Below, in pieces: positions 44,164 through 54,546 of a stretch of DNA of 64,000 nucleotides. Below the pieces are notes generated by a model. That model was not told the DNA's origin. It was given only the letters and a program-made list of their open reading frames with translations, and did not search any database. The stretch covers positions 2,909,001 to 2,973,000 of the forward strand of contig NZ_VFPT01000001.1 of NCBI RefSeq assembly GCF_006716865.1, read 5' to 3'. Made by a program: the position numbers and the translations under genes. This stretch comes from Roseinatronobacter monicus. Its GTDB lineage: Bacteria; Pseudomonadota; Alphaproteobacteria; Rhodobacterales; Rhodobacteraceae. Each line of letters opens with the position of its first letter. Positions within the stretch are counted from its first letter, which is position 1.

Positions 44164-47100
44164 TTAGTCCGGCTTTTTGCCAAAGACCTTATCCGCTTCC
44201 GACATCTCGACAGGCTCTGGCGCGGCCAGTGCGGCGGCGGCTTCTGCCTCGGCGCGCCGTGCATCCAGAACCTTGCGATCCCGATCTGCTGCAACCTGAC
44301 GCACCTTGGTGACGACACCGCCTGTACCAGCCGGGATCAACCGGCCGACGATGACGTTTTCCTTCAGGCCAACCAGATGGTCCCGCTTGCCCTGCACCGA
44401 AGCTTCGGTCAGCACGCGCGTTGTTTCCTGGAACGAGGCCGCCGAGATGAAGCTGCGGGTCTGCAACGACGCCTTGGTGATCCCCAGAAGGATCGGCTCG
44501 CCCCGTGCAGGTGCCAGCTTATTTGCCACAGCCTTTTCGTTCATCTCGTCGAACTCGGCCTTGTCGACATGCTCGCCTTTCAGCAGCGTGGTTTCACCAC
44601 TATCAAGGATCTCCCACTTCTGCAGCATCTGCCGCACGATCACCTCGATATGCTTGTCGTTGATCTTCACGCCTTGCAGGCGGTAGACGTCCTGCACTTC
44701 GTCGATCAGGTAGTTTGCAAGCGCCTCGATGCCGAGGATGCGCAGAATGTCATGGGGGGCGGGGTTGCCATCCATGATGTAGTCGCCGCGCTGGACGAAA
44801 TCACCTTCCTGAACAGGAATGTGCTTGCCCTTTGGTACCAGATATTCCGAAGGCTCCAAGCTGTCATCGGCAGGCTGGATCTTGATGCGGCGCTTGTTCT
44901 TGTAGTCCTTCTCGAAGCGGACATAGCCGTCAATTTCACAGATGATGGCGTGATCCTTGGGACGACGTGCTTCAAACAATTCGGCCACACGCGGCAGACC
45001 ACCGGTGATGTCCTTGGTCTTGGCACCTTCGCGCGGAATACGCGCAACCACGTCACCGGCCAGAACATCCTGCCCGTCTTCGACAGACAGAACCGCGTCA
45101 ACCGACATCTGATAGGTGATCGGGTTGCCTTGCTCGTTGCGCACAGGCTCGCCGCTTTCCGCGTCCATCAGAATGACCTCTGGCTTGAGGTCACCACCTT
45201 TGGGCACGGAACGCCAATCGGTCACGATCTTCTGTGTCATGCCAGTTGCATCATCGGTTTCATCACGGACAGACAGACCGGGAATAAGATCGACAAAGCG
45301 CACGCGGCCTGTGGTTTCGGCGATGATTGGCAGGGTGTAAGGGTCCCATTCAAACAGCTTCGCGCCACGCTCGACCTGTGCACCATCCTTGACGAACAGC
45401 TTGGAGCCGTAGCCAGGCTTGAAGGTTGCACGCTCGACATTGTTGTCATCGATAATCACAACCTGCATCGAGCGGCCAGAGACGATCAACTCGCCCGCAG
45501 CATTCTCGATGGTCTGTGCCTTGCGCATTTCGATCCGGCCCGGAGCATTCGCTTCCTGGAAGGATTGGCTGCCACCCTGCGCAATACCGCCAATGTGGAA
45601 CGTCCGCATTGTCAACTGTGTGCCCGGCTCGCCAATCGACTGTGCCGCAATAATGCCCACGGCCTCGCCCTTATTGACCAATGTGCCGCGTGCAAGGTCG
45701 CGCCCGTAGCACTTGGTACACACACCTTCTTCGGCTTCACATGTCAGCGGCGAGCGGATCTTGACTGTCGCAATCCCCGCCATTTCGATCATGTCGGCTT
45801 CGCGTTCTTCGATCAACGTATTGCGCGCCACAAGGATTTCACCTGTTGCCGGATCGGTCACATCTTCGGCCGCAACACGGCCCAAAACGCGCTCTGCCAA
45901 CGAGGCGACCACTTCACCGTCATTCACCGCAGCTTGCGCTGTAATGTACAGATCGGTTCCGCAATCATCGATACGCACGATGCAATCCTGCGCCACGTCC
46001 ACCAGACGCCGCGTCAGATAGCCCGAGTTGGCTGTCTTCAGCGCCGTATCAGCCAGACCTTTACGCGCACCATGGGTCGAGTTGAAGTATTCAAGAACGG
46101 TCAGGCCTTCCTTAAAGTTCGAGATGATCGGCGTCTCGATGATCTCACCATTCGGCTTGGCCATCAGACCACGCATCCCGCCCAACTGCTTCATCTGCGC
46201 AGGTGAACCACGCGCACCCGAGTGCGACATCATGTAGACCGAGTTCGGTTCCAGTTCGCGGCCTTCGGCGTCGCTGCGCACGGCTGAAATCTCGCCCATC
46301 ATGGCGTTTGCCACAGCGTCCGAACATTTCGACCAAGCGTCGACGACCTTGTTGTACTTCTCGCCCTGCGTGATCAGACCATCAAGATATTGCTGTTCGA
46401 ATTCCTTGACCTGATCGCGGGTTTCGCCAACCAGCACCCATTTTGAATCCGGGATCAGCATGTCGTCCTTACCAAACGAAATGCCTGCGCGGAACGCTTC
46501 GCGGAACCCAAGGCTCATGATCTGGTCGCAGAAGATGACCGACTCTTTCTGGCCGCAATAGCGGTAGACATTGTCGATGACTGTCTGCACGTCTTTCTTG
46601 CGCAGCAACCGGTTAACCAGATCAAACGGCGCTTTCGCGTTCATGGGCAGCAATGCACCAAGACGCAGACGGCCCGGTGTTGTCTCGAACCGGCGCAGCA
46701 CTTCGTTGCCATCTTCGTCAATCTGCTTGACCCGGCACTGAATCTTGGCATGCAGATGCACTTCATCTGCCGCCATGGCATGCTCGACCTCTTCGATCGA
46801 GGAGAAGATCATGCCTTCGCCCTTCATGCCTTCGCGCTGCATCGAGACGTAATACAGACCCAGAACCATATCCTGCGACGGAACAATGATCGGTGCGCCG
46901 TTTGCAGGCGACAGAACGTTGTTTGTCGACATCATCAGCACACGCGCCTCGAGCTGGGCTTCCAGCGAGAGGGGAACGTGAACAGCCATCTGGTCGCCGT
47001 CAAAGTCGGCGTTAAAGGCCGAACAGACCAGCGGGTGAAGCTGGATTGCCTTGCCTTCAATCAGGATCGGCTCGAACGCCTGAATGCCCAGACGGTGCAG

Positions 47101-48393
47101 CGTGGGCGCACGGTTCAGCAGAACCGGATGCTCGCGGATAACCTCGTCCAGAATATCCCAGACTTCGGGGCGTTCCTTTTCGACCAGTTTCTTGGCTTGC
47201 TTGACGGTCGAGGACAGACCCTTCGCTTCAAGCCGCGAATAGATAAACGGCTTGAACAGCTCCAACGCCATCTTCTTGGGCAAGCCACATTGATGCAGCT
47301 TCAGTTCCGGCCCGGTCACGATGACCGAACGGCCCGAAAAGTCGACCCGCTTGCCGAGCAAGTTCTGACGGAAACGGCCCTGCTTGCCTTTCAGCATGTC
47401 AGACAGCGATTTCAGCGGGCGCTTGTTGTTGCCAGTGATGACGCGGCCACGACGGCCATTGTCAAACAACGCATCAACCGATTCCTGCAACATGCGCTTC
47501 TCGTTACGCACGATGATATCGGGCGCCCGCAATTCGATCAGGCGTTTCAGACGGTTGTTGCGGTTGATGACGCGGCGATAGAGGTCATTCAGATCCGAGG
47601 TCGCAAAGCGGCCACCATCCAGCGGCACCAGCGGGCGCAGTTCTGGCGGAATGACCGGCAGCACAGTCAGCACCATCCATTCCGGGCGGTTGCCGGATTC
47701 GATGAAATGCTCGACCACTTTCAGCCGCTTGATGATCTTCTTGGGCTTCAATTCGCCCTTGGCTTCTTTCAGCTCCTCGCGCAGGCGGGTCGCTTCATCC
47801 TCAAGGTCGATATTGGATAGCATTTCGCGGATCGCTTCGGCACCGATATTGGCGGTGAACGCATCTGCGCCATACTGGTCCTGTGCATCCATGAACTCTT
47901 CTTCGTTCATCAACTGGCCGTAAGTCAGGTCTGTCAGGCCCGGCTCAATCACGACGTAGTTTTCGAAATACAGAATGCGTTCCAGATCGCGCAGTGTCAT
48001 ATCCAGCATCAGGCCGATCCGTGACGGAAGCGACTTCAGAAACCAGATATGCGCAACTGGGGCGGCCAGTTCGATATGGCCCATGCGCTCGCGGCGCACT
48101 TTTTGCAGCGTGACTTCGACACCGCATTTCTCGCAGACAACGCCGCGATATTTCATGCGCTTATATTTGCCGCACAGACATTCATAGTCCTTGATCGGAC
48201 CAAAGATGCGCGCGCAGAACAGCCCGTCGCGTTCTGGCTTGAACGTGCGGTAGTTGATCGTCTCGGGCTTTTTGATCTCGCCATAGGACCAAGACAAAAT
48301 GCGCTCGGGCGAAGCCAACGACACGCGGATTTGGTCAAACGTCTTGGTTTGAGCCATTGGGTTGAACGGGTTTGTGGTCAGTTCCTGGTTCAT
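44164..48393 (-). CDS. rpoC: DNA-directed RNA polymerase subunit beta'
   Basis: A 1409-residue subunit. The N-terminal zinc finger is [20 protein letters not shown] (about residues 73-92), the active-site motif NADFDGDQM is at about 462-470, and the second zinc site has [13 protein letters not shown] near 887-899. The trigger-loop region with [25 protein letters not shown] follows at about 912. It ends with an alanine-rich tail. It lies 98 bases after rpoB, with a palindromic repeat between. Confidence 0.98.
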   Translation of the reverse strand: MNQELTTNPFNPMAQTKTFDQIRVSLASPERILSWSYGEIKKPETINYRTFKPERDGLFCARIFGPIKDYECLCGKYKRMKYRGVVCEKCGVEVTLQKVRRERMGHIELAAPVAHIWFLKSLPSRIGLMLDMTLRDLERILYFENYVVIEPGLTDLTYGQLMNEEEFMDAQDQYGADAFTANIGAEAIREMLSNIDLEDEATRLREELKEAKGELKPKKIIKRLKVVEHFIESGNRPEWMVLTVLPVIPPELRPLVPLDGGRFATSDLNDLYRRVINRNNRLKRLIELRAPDIIVRNEKRMLQESVDALFDNGRRGRVITGNNKRPLKSLSDMLKGKQGRFRQNLLGKRVDFSGRSVIVTGPELKLHQCGLPKKMALELFKPFIYSRLEAKGLSSTVKQAKKLVEKERPEVWDILDEVIREHPVLLNRAPTLHRLGIQAFEPILIEGKAIQLHPLVCSAFNADFDGDQMAVHVPLSLEAQLEARVLMMSTNNVLSPANGAPIIVPSQDMVLGLYYVSMQREGMKGEGMIFSSIEEVEHAMAADEVHLHAKIQCRVKQIDEDGNEVLRRFETTPGRLRLGALLPMNAKAPFDLVNRLLRKKDVQTVIDNVYRYCGQKESVIFCDQIMSLGFREAFRAGISFGKDDMLIPDSKWVLVGETRDQVKEFEQQYLDGLITQGEKYNKVVDAWSKCSDAVANAMMGEISAVRSDAEGRELEPNSVYMMSHSGARGSPAQMKQLGGMRGLMAKPNGEIIETPIISNFKEGLTVLEYFNSTHGARKGLADTALKTANSGYLTRRLVDVAQDCIVRIDDCGTDLYITAQAAVNDGEVVASLAERVLGRVAAEDVTDPATGEILVARNTLIEEREADMIEMAGIATVKIRSPLTCEAEEGVCTKCYGRDLARGTLVNKGEAVGIIAAQSIGEPGTQLTMRTFHIGGIAQGGSQSFQEANAPGRIEMRKAQTIENAAGELIVSGRSMQVVIIDDNNVERATFKPGYGSKLFVKDGAQVERGAKLFEWDPYTLPIIAETTGRVRFVDLIPGLSVRDETDDATGMTQKIVTDWRSVPKGGDLKPEVILMDAESGEPVRNEQGNPITYQMSVDAVLSVEDGQDVLAGDVVARIPREGAKTKDITGGLPRVAELFEARRPKDHAIICEIDGYVRFEKDYKNKRRIKIQPADDSLEPSEYLVPKGKHIPVQEGDFVQRGDYIMDGNPAPHDILRILGIEALANYLIDEVQDVYRLQGVKINDKHIEVIVRQMLQKWEILDSGETTLLKGEHVDKAEFDEMNEKAVANKLAPARGEPILLGITKASLQTRSFISAASFQETTRVLTEASVQGKRDHLVGLKENVIVGRLIPAGTGGVVTKVRQVAADRDRKVLDARRAEAEAAAALAAPEPVEMSEADKVFGKKPD

Positions 48394-48434
48394 GATCTTT
48401 TCCTTGAAAGGCTCGGAATGGGGGCGGCTTTGGA

Positions 48435-48478
48435 TGCGTGAAAACCACGCACCCTACCGGAATTGGGCAGGGTGCGTT
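48435..48478. repeat. REP-like palindromic repeat between rpoB and rpoC
   Basis: AACCACGCACCCTACCG (48443-48459) is identical to a segment between tuf and rpsJ. ACGCACCCT (48448-48456) can pair with AGGGTGCGT (48470-48478), or its beginning can pair with TGCGTG (48435-48440), so two alternative hairpins exist. Confidence 0.65.
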
Positions 48479-48491
48479 GGCGCGCGCAGCG

Positions 48492-51400
48492 TCAGCCCTC
48501 CTCCTCCGAATCCAGGAGTTCCATATTCAGGCCGAGGCCGCGAACTTCCTTAACCAACACATTGAAGGATTCAGGTACGCCAGCTTCGTAATTGTCCTCG
48601 CCCTTGACGATCGATTCATAGACCTTGGTCCGGCCTGCCACATCGTCCGACTTGACGGTCAGCATTTCCTGAAGGGTATAGGCGGCCCCATAAGCCTCCA
48701 AGGCCCAGACCTCCATTTCCCCAAGACGCTGGCCACCGAACTGCGCTTTACCACCCAGAGGCTGCTGCGTGACCAGGCTGTAAGGCCCGGTCGAGCGCGC
48801 GTGCAGCTTGTCATCGACAAGGTGGTGCAGCTTGAGCATGTATTTCACACCCACAGTGACATTACGCGCGAATTGCTCGCCCGTGCGACCATCGAACACC
48901 ATCGACTGGCCTGAGGTGTCAAACCCTGCCCGTGTCAGGGCATCATTGACATCCACCTCTTTGGCGCCGTCAAAGACGGGCGTGCCAATCGGCACCCCGC
49001 GCGTGACAGTCGAAGCCGACTCGATCAGGTGCTCTTCATCCATGCCCTCGAACACTTCGGCATAGAAATCGTCGCCATAGCCGATGCGCATCGCTTCGCG
49101 CACAGGCGTCATATCACCAGAACGGCGATACTCCTTGAGCGACTCGTCGATGCTGAGGCCAAGGCCACGCAGGGCCCAACCCATATGGGTTTCCAGAATC
49201 TGACCCACATTCATGCGCGACGGCACACCCAGCGGGTTCAGCACCAGATCGACCGTTGTGCCATCGGCAAGGAACGGCATGTCCTCTTCCGGCACAACCT
49301 TCGAGATGACGCCCTTGTTGCCGTGGCGGCCCGCCATCTTGTCACCCGCCTGAAGCTTGCGCTTCACGGCGACAAAGACTTTGACCATCTTCATCACGCC
49401 CGGTGGCAGATCATCGCCGCGACGGACCTTTTCGACCTTGTCGTCGAACCGGGCCTGCAACTGGCGCTTTTGCTGGTCATAGAGCGCATTCAGCGCCTCG
49501 ACTTCCTGTGCTTCGGTTTCATCGGCCAGCGCAAGCTGCCACCACTGACCACTGCTGAGCGTTTCCAGCAGGTCTGCGTTGATTTCAGCATTGGGCTTAA
49601 CGCCTTTGGGGCCTTTTACAGCCACCTTGCCAAGGATCAACTGACGCAGACGCCCGTAGATGTTGCGCTCCAGGATTTCCAGCTCGTCATCGCGGTCGCG
49701 TGACAGGCGTTCAATCTCTTCCCGCTCGATCTGAAGGGCGCGCTCGTCTTTCTCCACACCGTGGCGGTTAAAGACGCGCACTTCCACGATTGTGCCATAC
49801 GCACCCGGCGGCAAGCGCAGCGATGTGTCGCGCACATCGGACGCTTTTTCACCAAAGATCGCGCGCAGCAGCTTTTCTTCCGGTGTCATCGGGCTTTCGC
49901 CCTTGGGCGTAACCTTGCCCACCAGAATGTCGCCTGCCTGCACTTCGGCACCCACATAGACGATGCCTGCTTCATCCAGATTGCGCAGGGCTTCTTCGCC
50001 CACATTCGGGATATCGCGCGTAATCTCTTCTGGCCCAAGCTTGGTGTCACGCGCCGCGACCTCGTATTCGTCGATATGAATCGAGGTGAAGACGTCATCC
50101 TTCAGGATGCGCTCGGAAATCAGGATCGAGTCCTCGTAGTTGTAGCCATTCCACGGCATAAAAGCTACGACCACGTTACGGCCCACAGCCAGTTCGCCCA
50201 TGTCGGTACATGGACCATCGGCAATGATTTCACCGCGGGTCACGTGATCGCCCACCTTGACCAGCGGACGCTGGTTGATGCAGCTTGACTGGTTCGAGCG
50301 TTTGAACTTGCGCATACGGTAGATGTCGACACCCGGTTCGCCCGGTTCCAGCATCTCGGTTGCGCGCACAACGATACGCTGTGCATCGACCTGATCGATG
50401 ACACCCGCACGACGCGCCATAAAGGCAGCGCCGGAATCGCGTGCAACAATGCCCTCGATGCCCGTCCCCACAAGCGGAGCATCCGCCTGTAGCAATGGCA
50501 CCGCCTGCCGCATCATGTTCGAGCCCATCAGCGCGCGGTTGGCGTCATCGTTTTCCAGAAACGGAATAAGCGAGGCCGCGACCGAGACAAGCTGTTTCGG
50601 CGACACGTCGATCAGATCGACAGAGTCGGACGGGTTGAGCATGAAATCCCCACCCTTGCGCGTGCTGACCAGATCGTTGACGAAACGCATGTTTTCATCA
50701 AGCGTCGCATTGGCCTGCGCAACAGTGTGGCGCTGTTCTTCCGTTGCCGAAAGATAGACCACTTCATCTGTGACCTGTCCGTTATCGACTTTGCGATAAG
50801 GTGTTTCGATAAAGCCGTATTTGTTGACCCGTGCGAAAGTGGCCAGAGAGTTGATCAGACCAATGTTCTGACCTTCCGGTGTTTCAATCGGGCAGACGCG
50901 ACCATAATGGGTTGGGTGCACGTCGCGCACCTCAAAGCCTGCACGTTCGCGCGTCAGACCACCTGGCCCAAGCGCCGAGAGGCGGCGCTTGTGGGTGACT
51001 TCCGACAGCGGGTTGGTTTGGTCCATGAACTGCGACAACTGGCTGGAGCCGAAGAATTCACGCACCGCCGCGGCTGCGGGCTTGGCGTTGATCAGATCCT
51101 GCGGCATGACCGTGTCAATCTCGACCGAGGACATGCGCTCGCGGATTGCGCGCTCCATGCGCAGCAGGCCAACGCGGTACTGGTTTTCCATCAATTCGCC
51201 AACAGACCGGACGCGGCGGTTGCCGAGGTGGTCAATATCATCAACCTCGCCCTTGCCGTCGCGCAGCTCTGTCAGCCCACGGATACAGGCCACGATATCT
51301 TCATGGCGCAAGGTGCGCAGGGTGTCCGGCGCATCCAGTTGCAGGCGCATATTCATCTTGACGCGACCGACAGCCGACAGATCGTAGCGTTCGGAATCGA

Positions 51401-52628
51401 AGAACATCTGATCAAACAGCGCCGAGGCCGTGTCAACGGTCGGCGGCTCGCCCGGACGCATGACGCGGTAGATATCCATCAGCGCGTTGTCACGGCTCCA
51501 GTTTTTGTCGGCAGCCATGGTGTTGCGGATATAGGGGCCAACATTGACACCGTCGATATCGAGAACGTCAATCTCAGTGATGTCATTGTCCAGCAGCACT
51601 TTCAGTGTGCCGCCTTTGACTTCGCCATCCTTGTCCAGTTCCCATGTCAGCTCGTCACCGGCTTCGACATAGATCTCGCCGGTCTGCTCGTTGATGATGT
51701 CCCGTGCGACATAGCGCCCAAGGATACCTTCAAACGGGACCAGCAGGTTCTTGACCTTGCCTTCGTCAATCAGTTGCTTGACGGCGCGCGGCGTCATCTT
51801 GTCGCCAGCCTTGCAGATCACTTCGCCGGTTGCAGCATCGACCACGTCCATCGTTGGACGGGTGCCACGCACACGTTCGGGGAAGAACTTTGTGACCCAG
51901 CCCTTGTTCTTTTTCAACGAATAGGAAACCGTGTCGTAATAGGCGGCCATGATCTGGTTCTGATCCATGCCCAAGGCATAGAGCAATGTGGTCACAGGCA
52001 GTTTGCGGCGACGGTCGATGCGCGCAAAGACATTGTCTTTTGCGTCAAACTCGAAATCCAGCCAAGACCCGCGATAGGGAATGATGCGGCACTGGAACAA
52101 CAGCTTGCCCGAGGAATGTGTCTTGCCCTGATCGTGGTCAAAGAACACACCGGGTGAGCGGTGCATCTGGCTGACGACCACGCGCTCGGTGCCATTGACC
52201 ACAAATGTGCCATTGGGTGTCATCAGGGGCATATCGCCCATGAATACGTCTTGTTCCTTGATATCCTTGACCGACTTCGCACCAGTGTCTTCGTCGACAT
52301 CAAACACGATCAGACGCAGCGTCACCTTCAGGGGTGCGGCGTAGGTCATGTCGCGCTGCATGCATTCGTCAATATCGTATTTTGGCTTTTCCAGATCGTA
52401 TTTCACGAATTCCAGCGTCGCGGTTTCGTTAAAATCCTTGATCGGGAAAACCGACTGGAAAACACCCTTGATGCCTTCGCCGTCAAGCGGCGTGTCCGCA
52501 TCGCCAGAGCGGAGGAACAAATCATAAGAAGATCTTTGAATCTCAATCAGATTCGGCATTTCCAGAACTTCCCGGATCTTGCCGAACATCTTGCGGATAC
52601 GTTTCTGGCCTACATAGTTCTGAGCCAT
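48492..52628 (-). CDS. rpoB: DNA-directed RNA polymerase subunit beta
   Basis: A 1378-residue subunit. The rifampicin region with [32 protein letters not shown] is near residues 520-552 and is of the sensitive type. The C-terminal [28 protein letters not shown] is universal. ATG at 52628 gives the family start [13 protein letters not shown]; an ATG 3 codons earlier (52637) is closer to the AGGAAAGG ribosome site and may be the true start. A 260-base gap to rplL holds two tandem hairpins. Confidence 0.98.
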   Translation of the reverse strand: MAQNYVGQKRIRKMFGKIREVLEMPNLIEIQRSSYDLFLRSGDADTPLDGEGIKGVFQSVFPIKDFNETATLEFVKYDLEKPKYDIDECMQRDMTYAAPLKVTLRLIVFDVDEDTGAKSVKDIKEQDVFMGDMPLMTPNGTFVVNGTERVVVSQMHRSPGVFFDHDQGKTHSSGKLLFQCRIIPYRGSWLDFEFDAKDNVFARIDRRRKLPVTTLLYALGMDQNQIMAAYYDTVSYSLKKNKGWVTKFFPERVRGTRPTMDVVDAATGEVICKAGDKMTPRAVKQLIDEGKVKNLLVPFEGILGRYVARDIINEQTGEIYVEAGDELTWELDKDGEVKGGTLKVLLDNDITEIDVLDIDGVNVGPYIRNTMAADKNWSRDNALMDIYRVMRPGEPPTVDTASALFDQMFFDSERYDLSAVGRVKMNMRLQLDAPDTLRTLRHEDIVACIRGLTELRDGKGEVDDIDHLGNRRVRSVGELMENQYRVGLLRMERAIRERMSSVEIDTVMPQDLINAKPAAAAVREFFGSSQLSQFMDQTNPLSEVTHKRRLSALGPGGLTRERAGFEVRDVHPTHYGRVCPIETPEGQNIGLINSLATFARVNKYGFIETPYRKVDNGQVTDEVVYLSATEEQRHTVAQANATLDENMRFVNDLVSTRKGGDFMLNPSDSVDLIDVSPKQLVSVAASLIPFLENDDANRALMGSNMMRQAVPLLQADAPLVGTGIEGIVARDSGAAFMARRAGVIDQVDAQRIVVRATEMLEPGEPGVDIYRMRKFKRSNQSSCINQRPLVKVGDHVTRGEIIADGPCTDMGELAVGRNVVVAFMPWNGYNYEDSILISERILKDDVFTSIHIDEYEVAARDTKLGPEEITRDIPNVGEEALRNLDEAGIVYVGAEVQAGDILVGKVTPKGESPMTPEEKLLRAIFGEKASDVRDTSLRLPPGAYGTIVEVRVFNRHGVEKDERALQIEREEIERLSRDRDDELEILERNIYGRLRQLILGKVAVKGPKGVKPNAEINADLLETLSSGQWWQLALADETEAQEVEALNALYDQQKRQLQARFDDKVEKVRRGDDLPPGVMKMVKVFVAVKRKLQAGDKMAGRHGNKGVISKVVPEEDMPFLADGTTVDLVLNPLGVPSRMNVGQILETHMGWALRGLGLSIDESLKEYRRSGDMTPVREAMRIGYGDDFYAEVFEGMDEEHLIESASTVTRGVPIGTPVFDGAKEVDVNDALTRAGFDTSGQSMVFDGRTGEQFARNVTVGVKYMLKLHHLVDDKLHARSTGPYSLVTQQPLGGKAQFGGQRLGEMEVWALEAYGAAYTLQEMLTVKSDDVAGRTKVYESIVKGEDNYEAGVPESFNVLVKEVRGLGLNMELLDSEEEG

Positions 52629-52762
52629 GCGCGTCATCACCTTTCCTGGTCTTCGCGGGCGGGCAGGCTGTTGGGCATCAGCCGCCGGCCGCTTGCGAAA
52701 TGGGGTGTGGCTCTATTCCTGCAAACCCTCCCACAGGTTTGCTCCCGAGCCGATCACTTTCC

Positions 52763-52807
52763 CTGGACAAGGCTTTAGCAGCTAAGCTTTTGTAAAGCCC
52801 TGTCCAG
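52763..52807 (-). promoter_or_regulatory. long hairpin upstream of rpoB, possible RNase III site
   Basis: CTGGACAAGGCTTTA (52763-52777) pairs with TAAAGCCCTGTCCAG (52793-52807): 15 pairs with one G-U, and a 15-base loop with AGCTAAGCT inside. It lies second after rplL. The length of the stem is more like an RNase III processing site than a terminator, by analogy with the rplL-rpoB gap of E. coli. Confidence 0.5.
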
Positions 52808-52818
52808 AAACAGTGACA

Positions 52819-52848
52819 AACTGGGACCGGAGAAATCCGGTCCCAGTT
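52819..52848 (-). terminator. terminator/attenuator-like hairpin after rplL
   Basis: AACTGGGACCGG (52819-52830) pairs perfectly with CCGGTCCCAGTT (52837-52848) around a 6-base loop, 39 bases after the rplL stop. The T-run behind it is short (TTTG), so it probably lowers rather than blocks transcription into rpoBC. Confidence 0.55.
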
Positions 52849-52887
52849 CTATTTTCAAAGGGTTGAGATGCAGCGCATCTCGCCCGA

Positions 52888-53265
52888 TTACTTGAGTTCG
52901 ACCTTAGCGCCAGCGTCTTCAAGCTTCTTCTTGATCTCTTCTGCTTCCTCTTTAGGTGCAGCTTCCTTGACAGCTTTGCCACCAGCTTCGACCAGATCCT
53001 TGGCTTCTTTCAGACCAAGACCGGTGATGCCGCGAACTTCTTTGATGACAGCAATTTTGTTTGCGCCAGCTTCAAGCAGGATCACGTCGAATTCAGTCTT
53101 TTCTTCAGCAGCTTCGCCTGCATCGCCAGCAGGGCCTGCCATCATGACAGCGCCGCCAGCAGCGGGCTCGATGCCATATTCGTCTTTCAGGATTGTTTTC
53201 AGTTCCTGAGCTTCGAGCAGCGTGAGGTTCACGATTTGCTCTGCAAGTGCTTTAAGATCAGCCAT
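52888..53265 (-). CDS. rplL: 50S ribosomal protein L7/L12
   Basis: A 125-residue stalk protein that recruits translation GTPases. The N-terminal dimerisation domain (residues 1-33) is followed by an alanine-rich hinge [19 protein letters not shown] and the globular domain with [24 protein letters not shown] (about 69-92). It lies 72 bases after rplJ. Expression should exceed that of rpoB, in line with the attenuator-like hairpin downstream. Confidence 0.97.
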   Translation of the reverse strand: MADLKALAEQIVNLTLLEAQELKTILKDEYGIEPAAGGAVMMAGPAGDAGEAAEEKTEFDVILLEAGANKIAVIKEVRGITGLGLKEAKDLVEAGGKAVKEAAPKEEAEEIKKKLEDAGAKVELK

Positions 53266-53337
53266 TGTATCGTTCCATTCTGTTCAGGTTTGAGTGTCCG
53301 ACGCGGGCGCGTTCACGCCACACGGGCCGAAGGTTGC

Positions 53338-53853
53338 TTATGCCGCTTCGCGTTCCTCGAGTGTCGTGAGGATACTCGCAATGTTTGAAGCAGGGGCGCC
53401 AATCGCACCGGCAATGTTCGAGGCAGGGGCACCGATGCAACCCACGATCGAAGAAATAAGCTCTTCGCGTGAGGGCATAGCTGCCACAGCTTTTACACCA
53501 GCCGGGTCAAGTGCCGACTCGCCCATTGCACCACCAAGAACCACAAGCTTCGGGTTCTTCTTGGCGTAATCCTCGACCACTTTTGCCGCAGCAACAGGGT
53601 CTTCGGAATAGGCGAGAACAGTCATACCTGTCAGTAGGCCACCGATACTTGCACAGGGCTTTCCTTCAAGGGCGATTTTGGCGAGCTTGTTCTTGGCGAC
53701 GCGTACAGCCCCACCCGCTTCGCGCATTTGCGCACGCAGGGCCTGCATCTCAGCAACCGTGAGGCCAACGTATTGTGCTACCACAACCACGCCAGAGCTT
53801 TCGAAGATTTGGCCGAGTTCCTCGACCACTTTCTCTTTTTGGGCTCTATCCAC
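53338..53853 (-). CDS. rplJ: 50S ribosomal protein L10
   Basis: A 171-residue protein that anchors the L7/L12 stalk. [36 protein letters not shown] is the family start and the C-terminal helix with repeated GAPASNIAG units binds L12 dimers. The start codon is GTG at 53853 with GGAGAG upstream. A hairpin with a GAAA loop (53871-53888) ends 17 bases before it. L10 with L12 commonly represses its own message; the leader here is about 215 bases long. Confidence 0.96.
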   Translation of the reverse strand: MDRAQKEKVVEELGQIFESSGVVVVAQYVGLTVAEMQALRAQMREAGGAVRVAKNKLAKIALEGKPCASIGGLLTGMTVLAYSEDPVAAAKVVEDYAKKNPKLVVLGGAMGESALDPAGVKAVAAMPSREELISSIVGCIGAPASNIAGAIGAPASNIASILTTLEEREAA

Positions 53854-54077
53854 AGGGTCTCTCCAATTATCGGAGGGTTTCCCCTCCGGCTCGTTTCGCC
53901 AGACTTGCGTCTGACATTAGGTCCGAACGGGCCTTCCCAATGTCGCCCGAGGAAATCCCCGGAAATCGAATTGTTCCACTCCCGTCTCAGGCAGGATTTA
54001 TGATGAACGCCATCACCCACCGTCTCGGACGAATCATCCAAGGCGACAGACTTGCATCTGCAACCTAGACGGGCGGT
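53854..54077 (-). promoter_or_regulatory. long 5' leader of rplJ-rplL
   Basis: The transcript predicted from the promoter at 54078-54106 has about 215 bases before rplJ. The last element is a 7-base-pair hairpin with a GAAA tetraloop, CGGAGGG/CCCTCCG (53871-53888), next to the ribosome site. A smaller hairpin CAGAC/GTCTG lies further upstream. This arrangement suits feedback control by the L10-L12 complex; no gene is seen in it. Confidence 0.45.
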
Positions 54078-54106
54078 TCATTAGCCCCTGTGCGCCGCAA
54101 TGCCAA
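54078..54106 (-). promoter_or_regulatory. promoter of rplJ-rplL-rpoB-rpoC
   Basis: On the minus strand TTGGCA (54101-54106) and TAATGA (54078-54083) are 17 bases apart. The position, just after the small coiled-coil gene, implies that rplJ is not transcribed together with rplK-rplA in this organism. Confidence 0.58.
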
Positions 54107-54153
54107 GGGCTAAAATGCACAGGCCGCGACGCAGGCGAAAAACTGCACGGGCT

Positions 54154-54477
54154 TTATCGGTCAATGCCCTGCAGCTGAGACCGATAATACTCTGCCTCAG
54201 CACGCGCTTCACGCAATCCGTCCATCGCCGCAGAGAGTTCGGCCTCGCATTGCGACAGCTGCGTTGTCAGATCACGTTCGCGTGTCTCGACATATTCTAT
54301 CGCCTGATCGCGGATCGACTCGGCTTCGTTCAGCGCTTGGGCCATGCGGTCAAGTTCGCCCAAATCAGACTGGCGCACGCGCGTGAAACGATGCAAAAGC
54401 CAATTCGCAGCCCACCCCAGTGCAAAGGCGACAAACAGGATAATCGCAGTGATAATGACAAATTCAGTCCGGTTCAT
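54154..54477 (-). CDS. small membrane-anchored coiled-coil protein
   Basis: A 107-residue protein of unknown function. One N-terminal transmembrane helix (residues 7-27, IITAIILFVAFALGWAANWLL) is followed by a long charged helix, residues 35-103, with heptad-like spacing, predicted to be a coiled coil in the cytoplasm. No catalytic motif is visible. It lies 69 bases after the OmpA-family gene on the same strand, and a functional link to the envelope is possible but unproven. Good length and codon use support a real gene. Confidence 0.7.
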   Translation of the reverse strand: MNRTEFVIITAIILFVAFALGWAANWLLHRFTRVRQSDLGELDRMAQALNEAESIRDQAIEYVETRERDLTTQLSQCEAELSAAMDGLREARAEAEYYRSQLQGIDR

Positions 54478-54546
54478 CTGTTTCCCTCACAACAGGTTTT
54501 AATCCTGCTTGGCCGCATTACGCAACTGTCGTTCATGTTGCACTGC

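Noticed and set aside
44104..46206. A 700-codon plus-strand open frame opposite rpoC
   Set aside because: Composition is rich in His, Cys and Gln without domains, typical of an antisense frame of a conserved gene.
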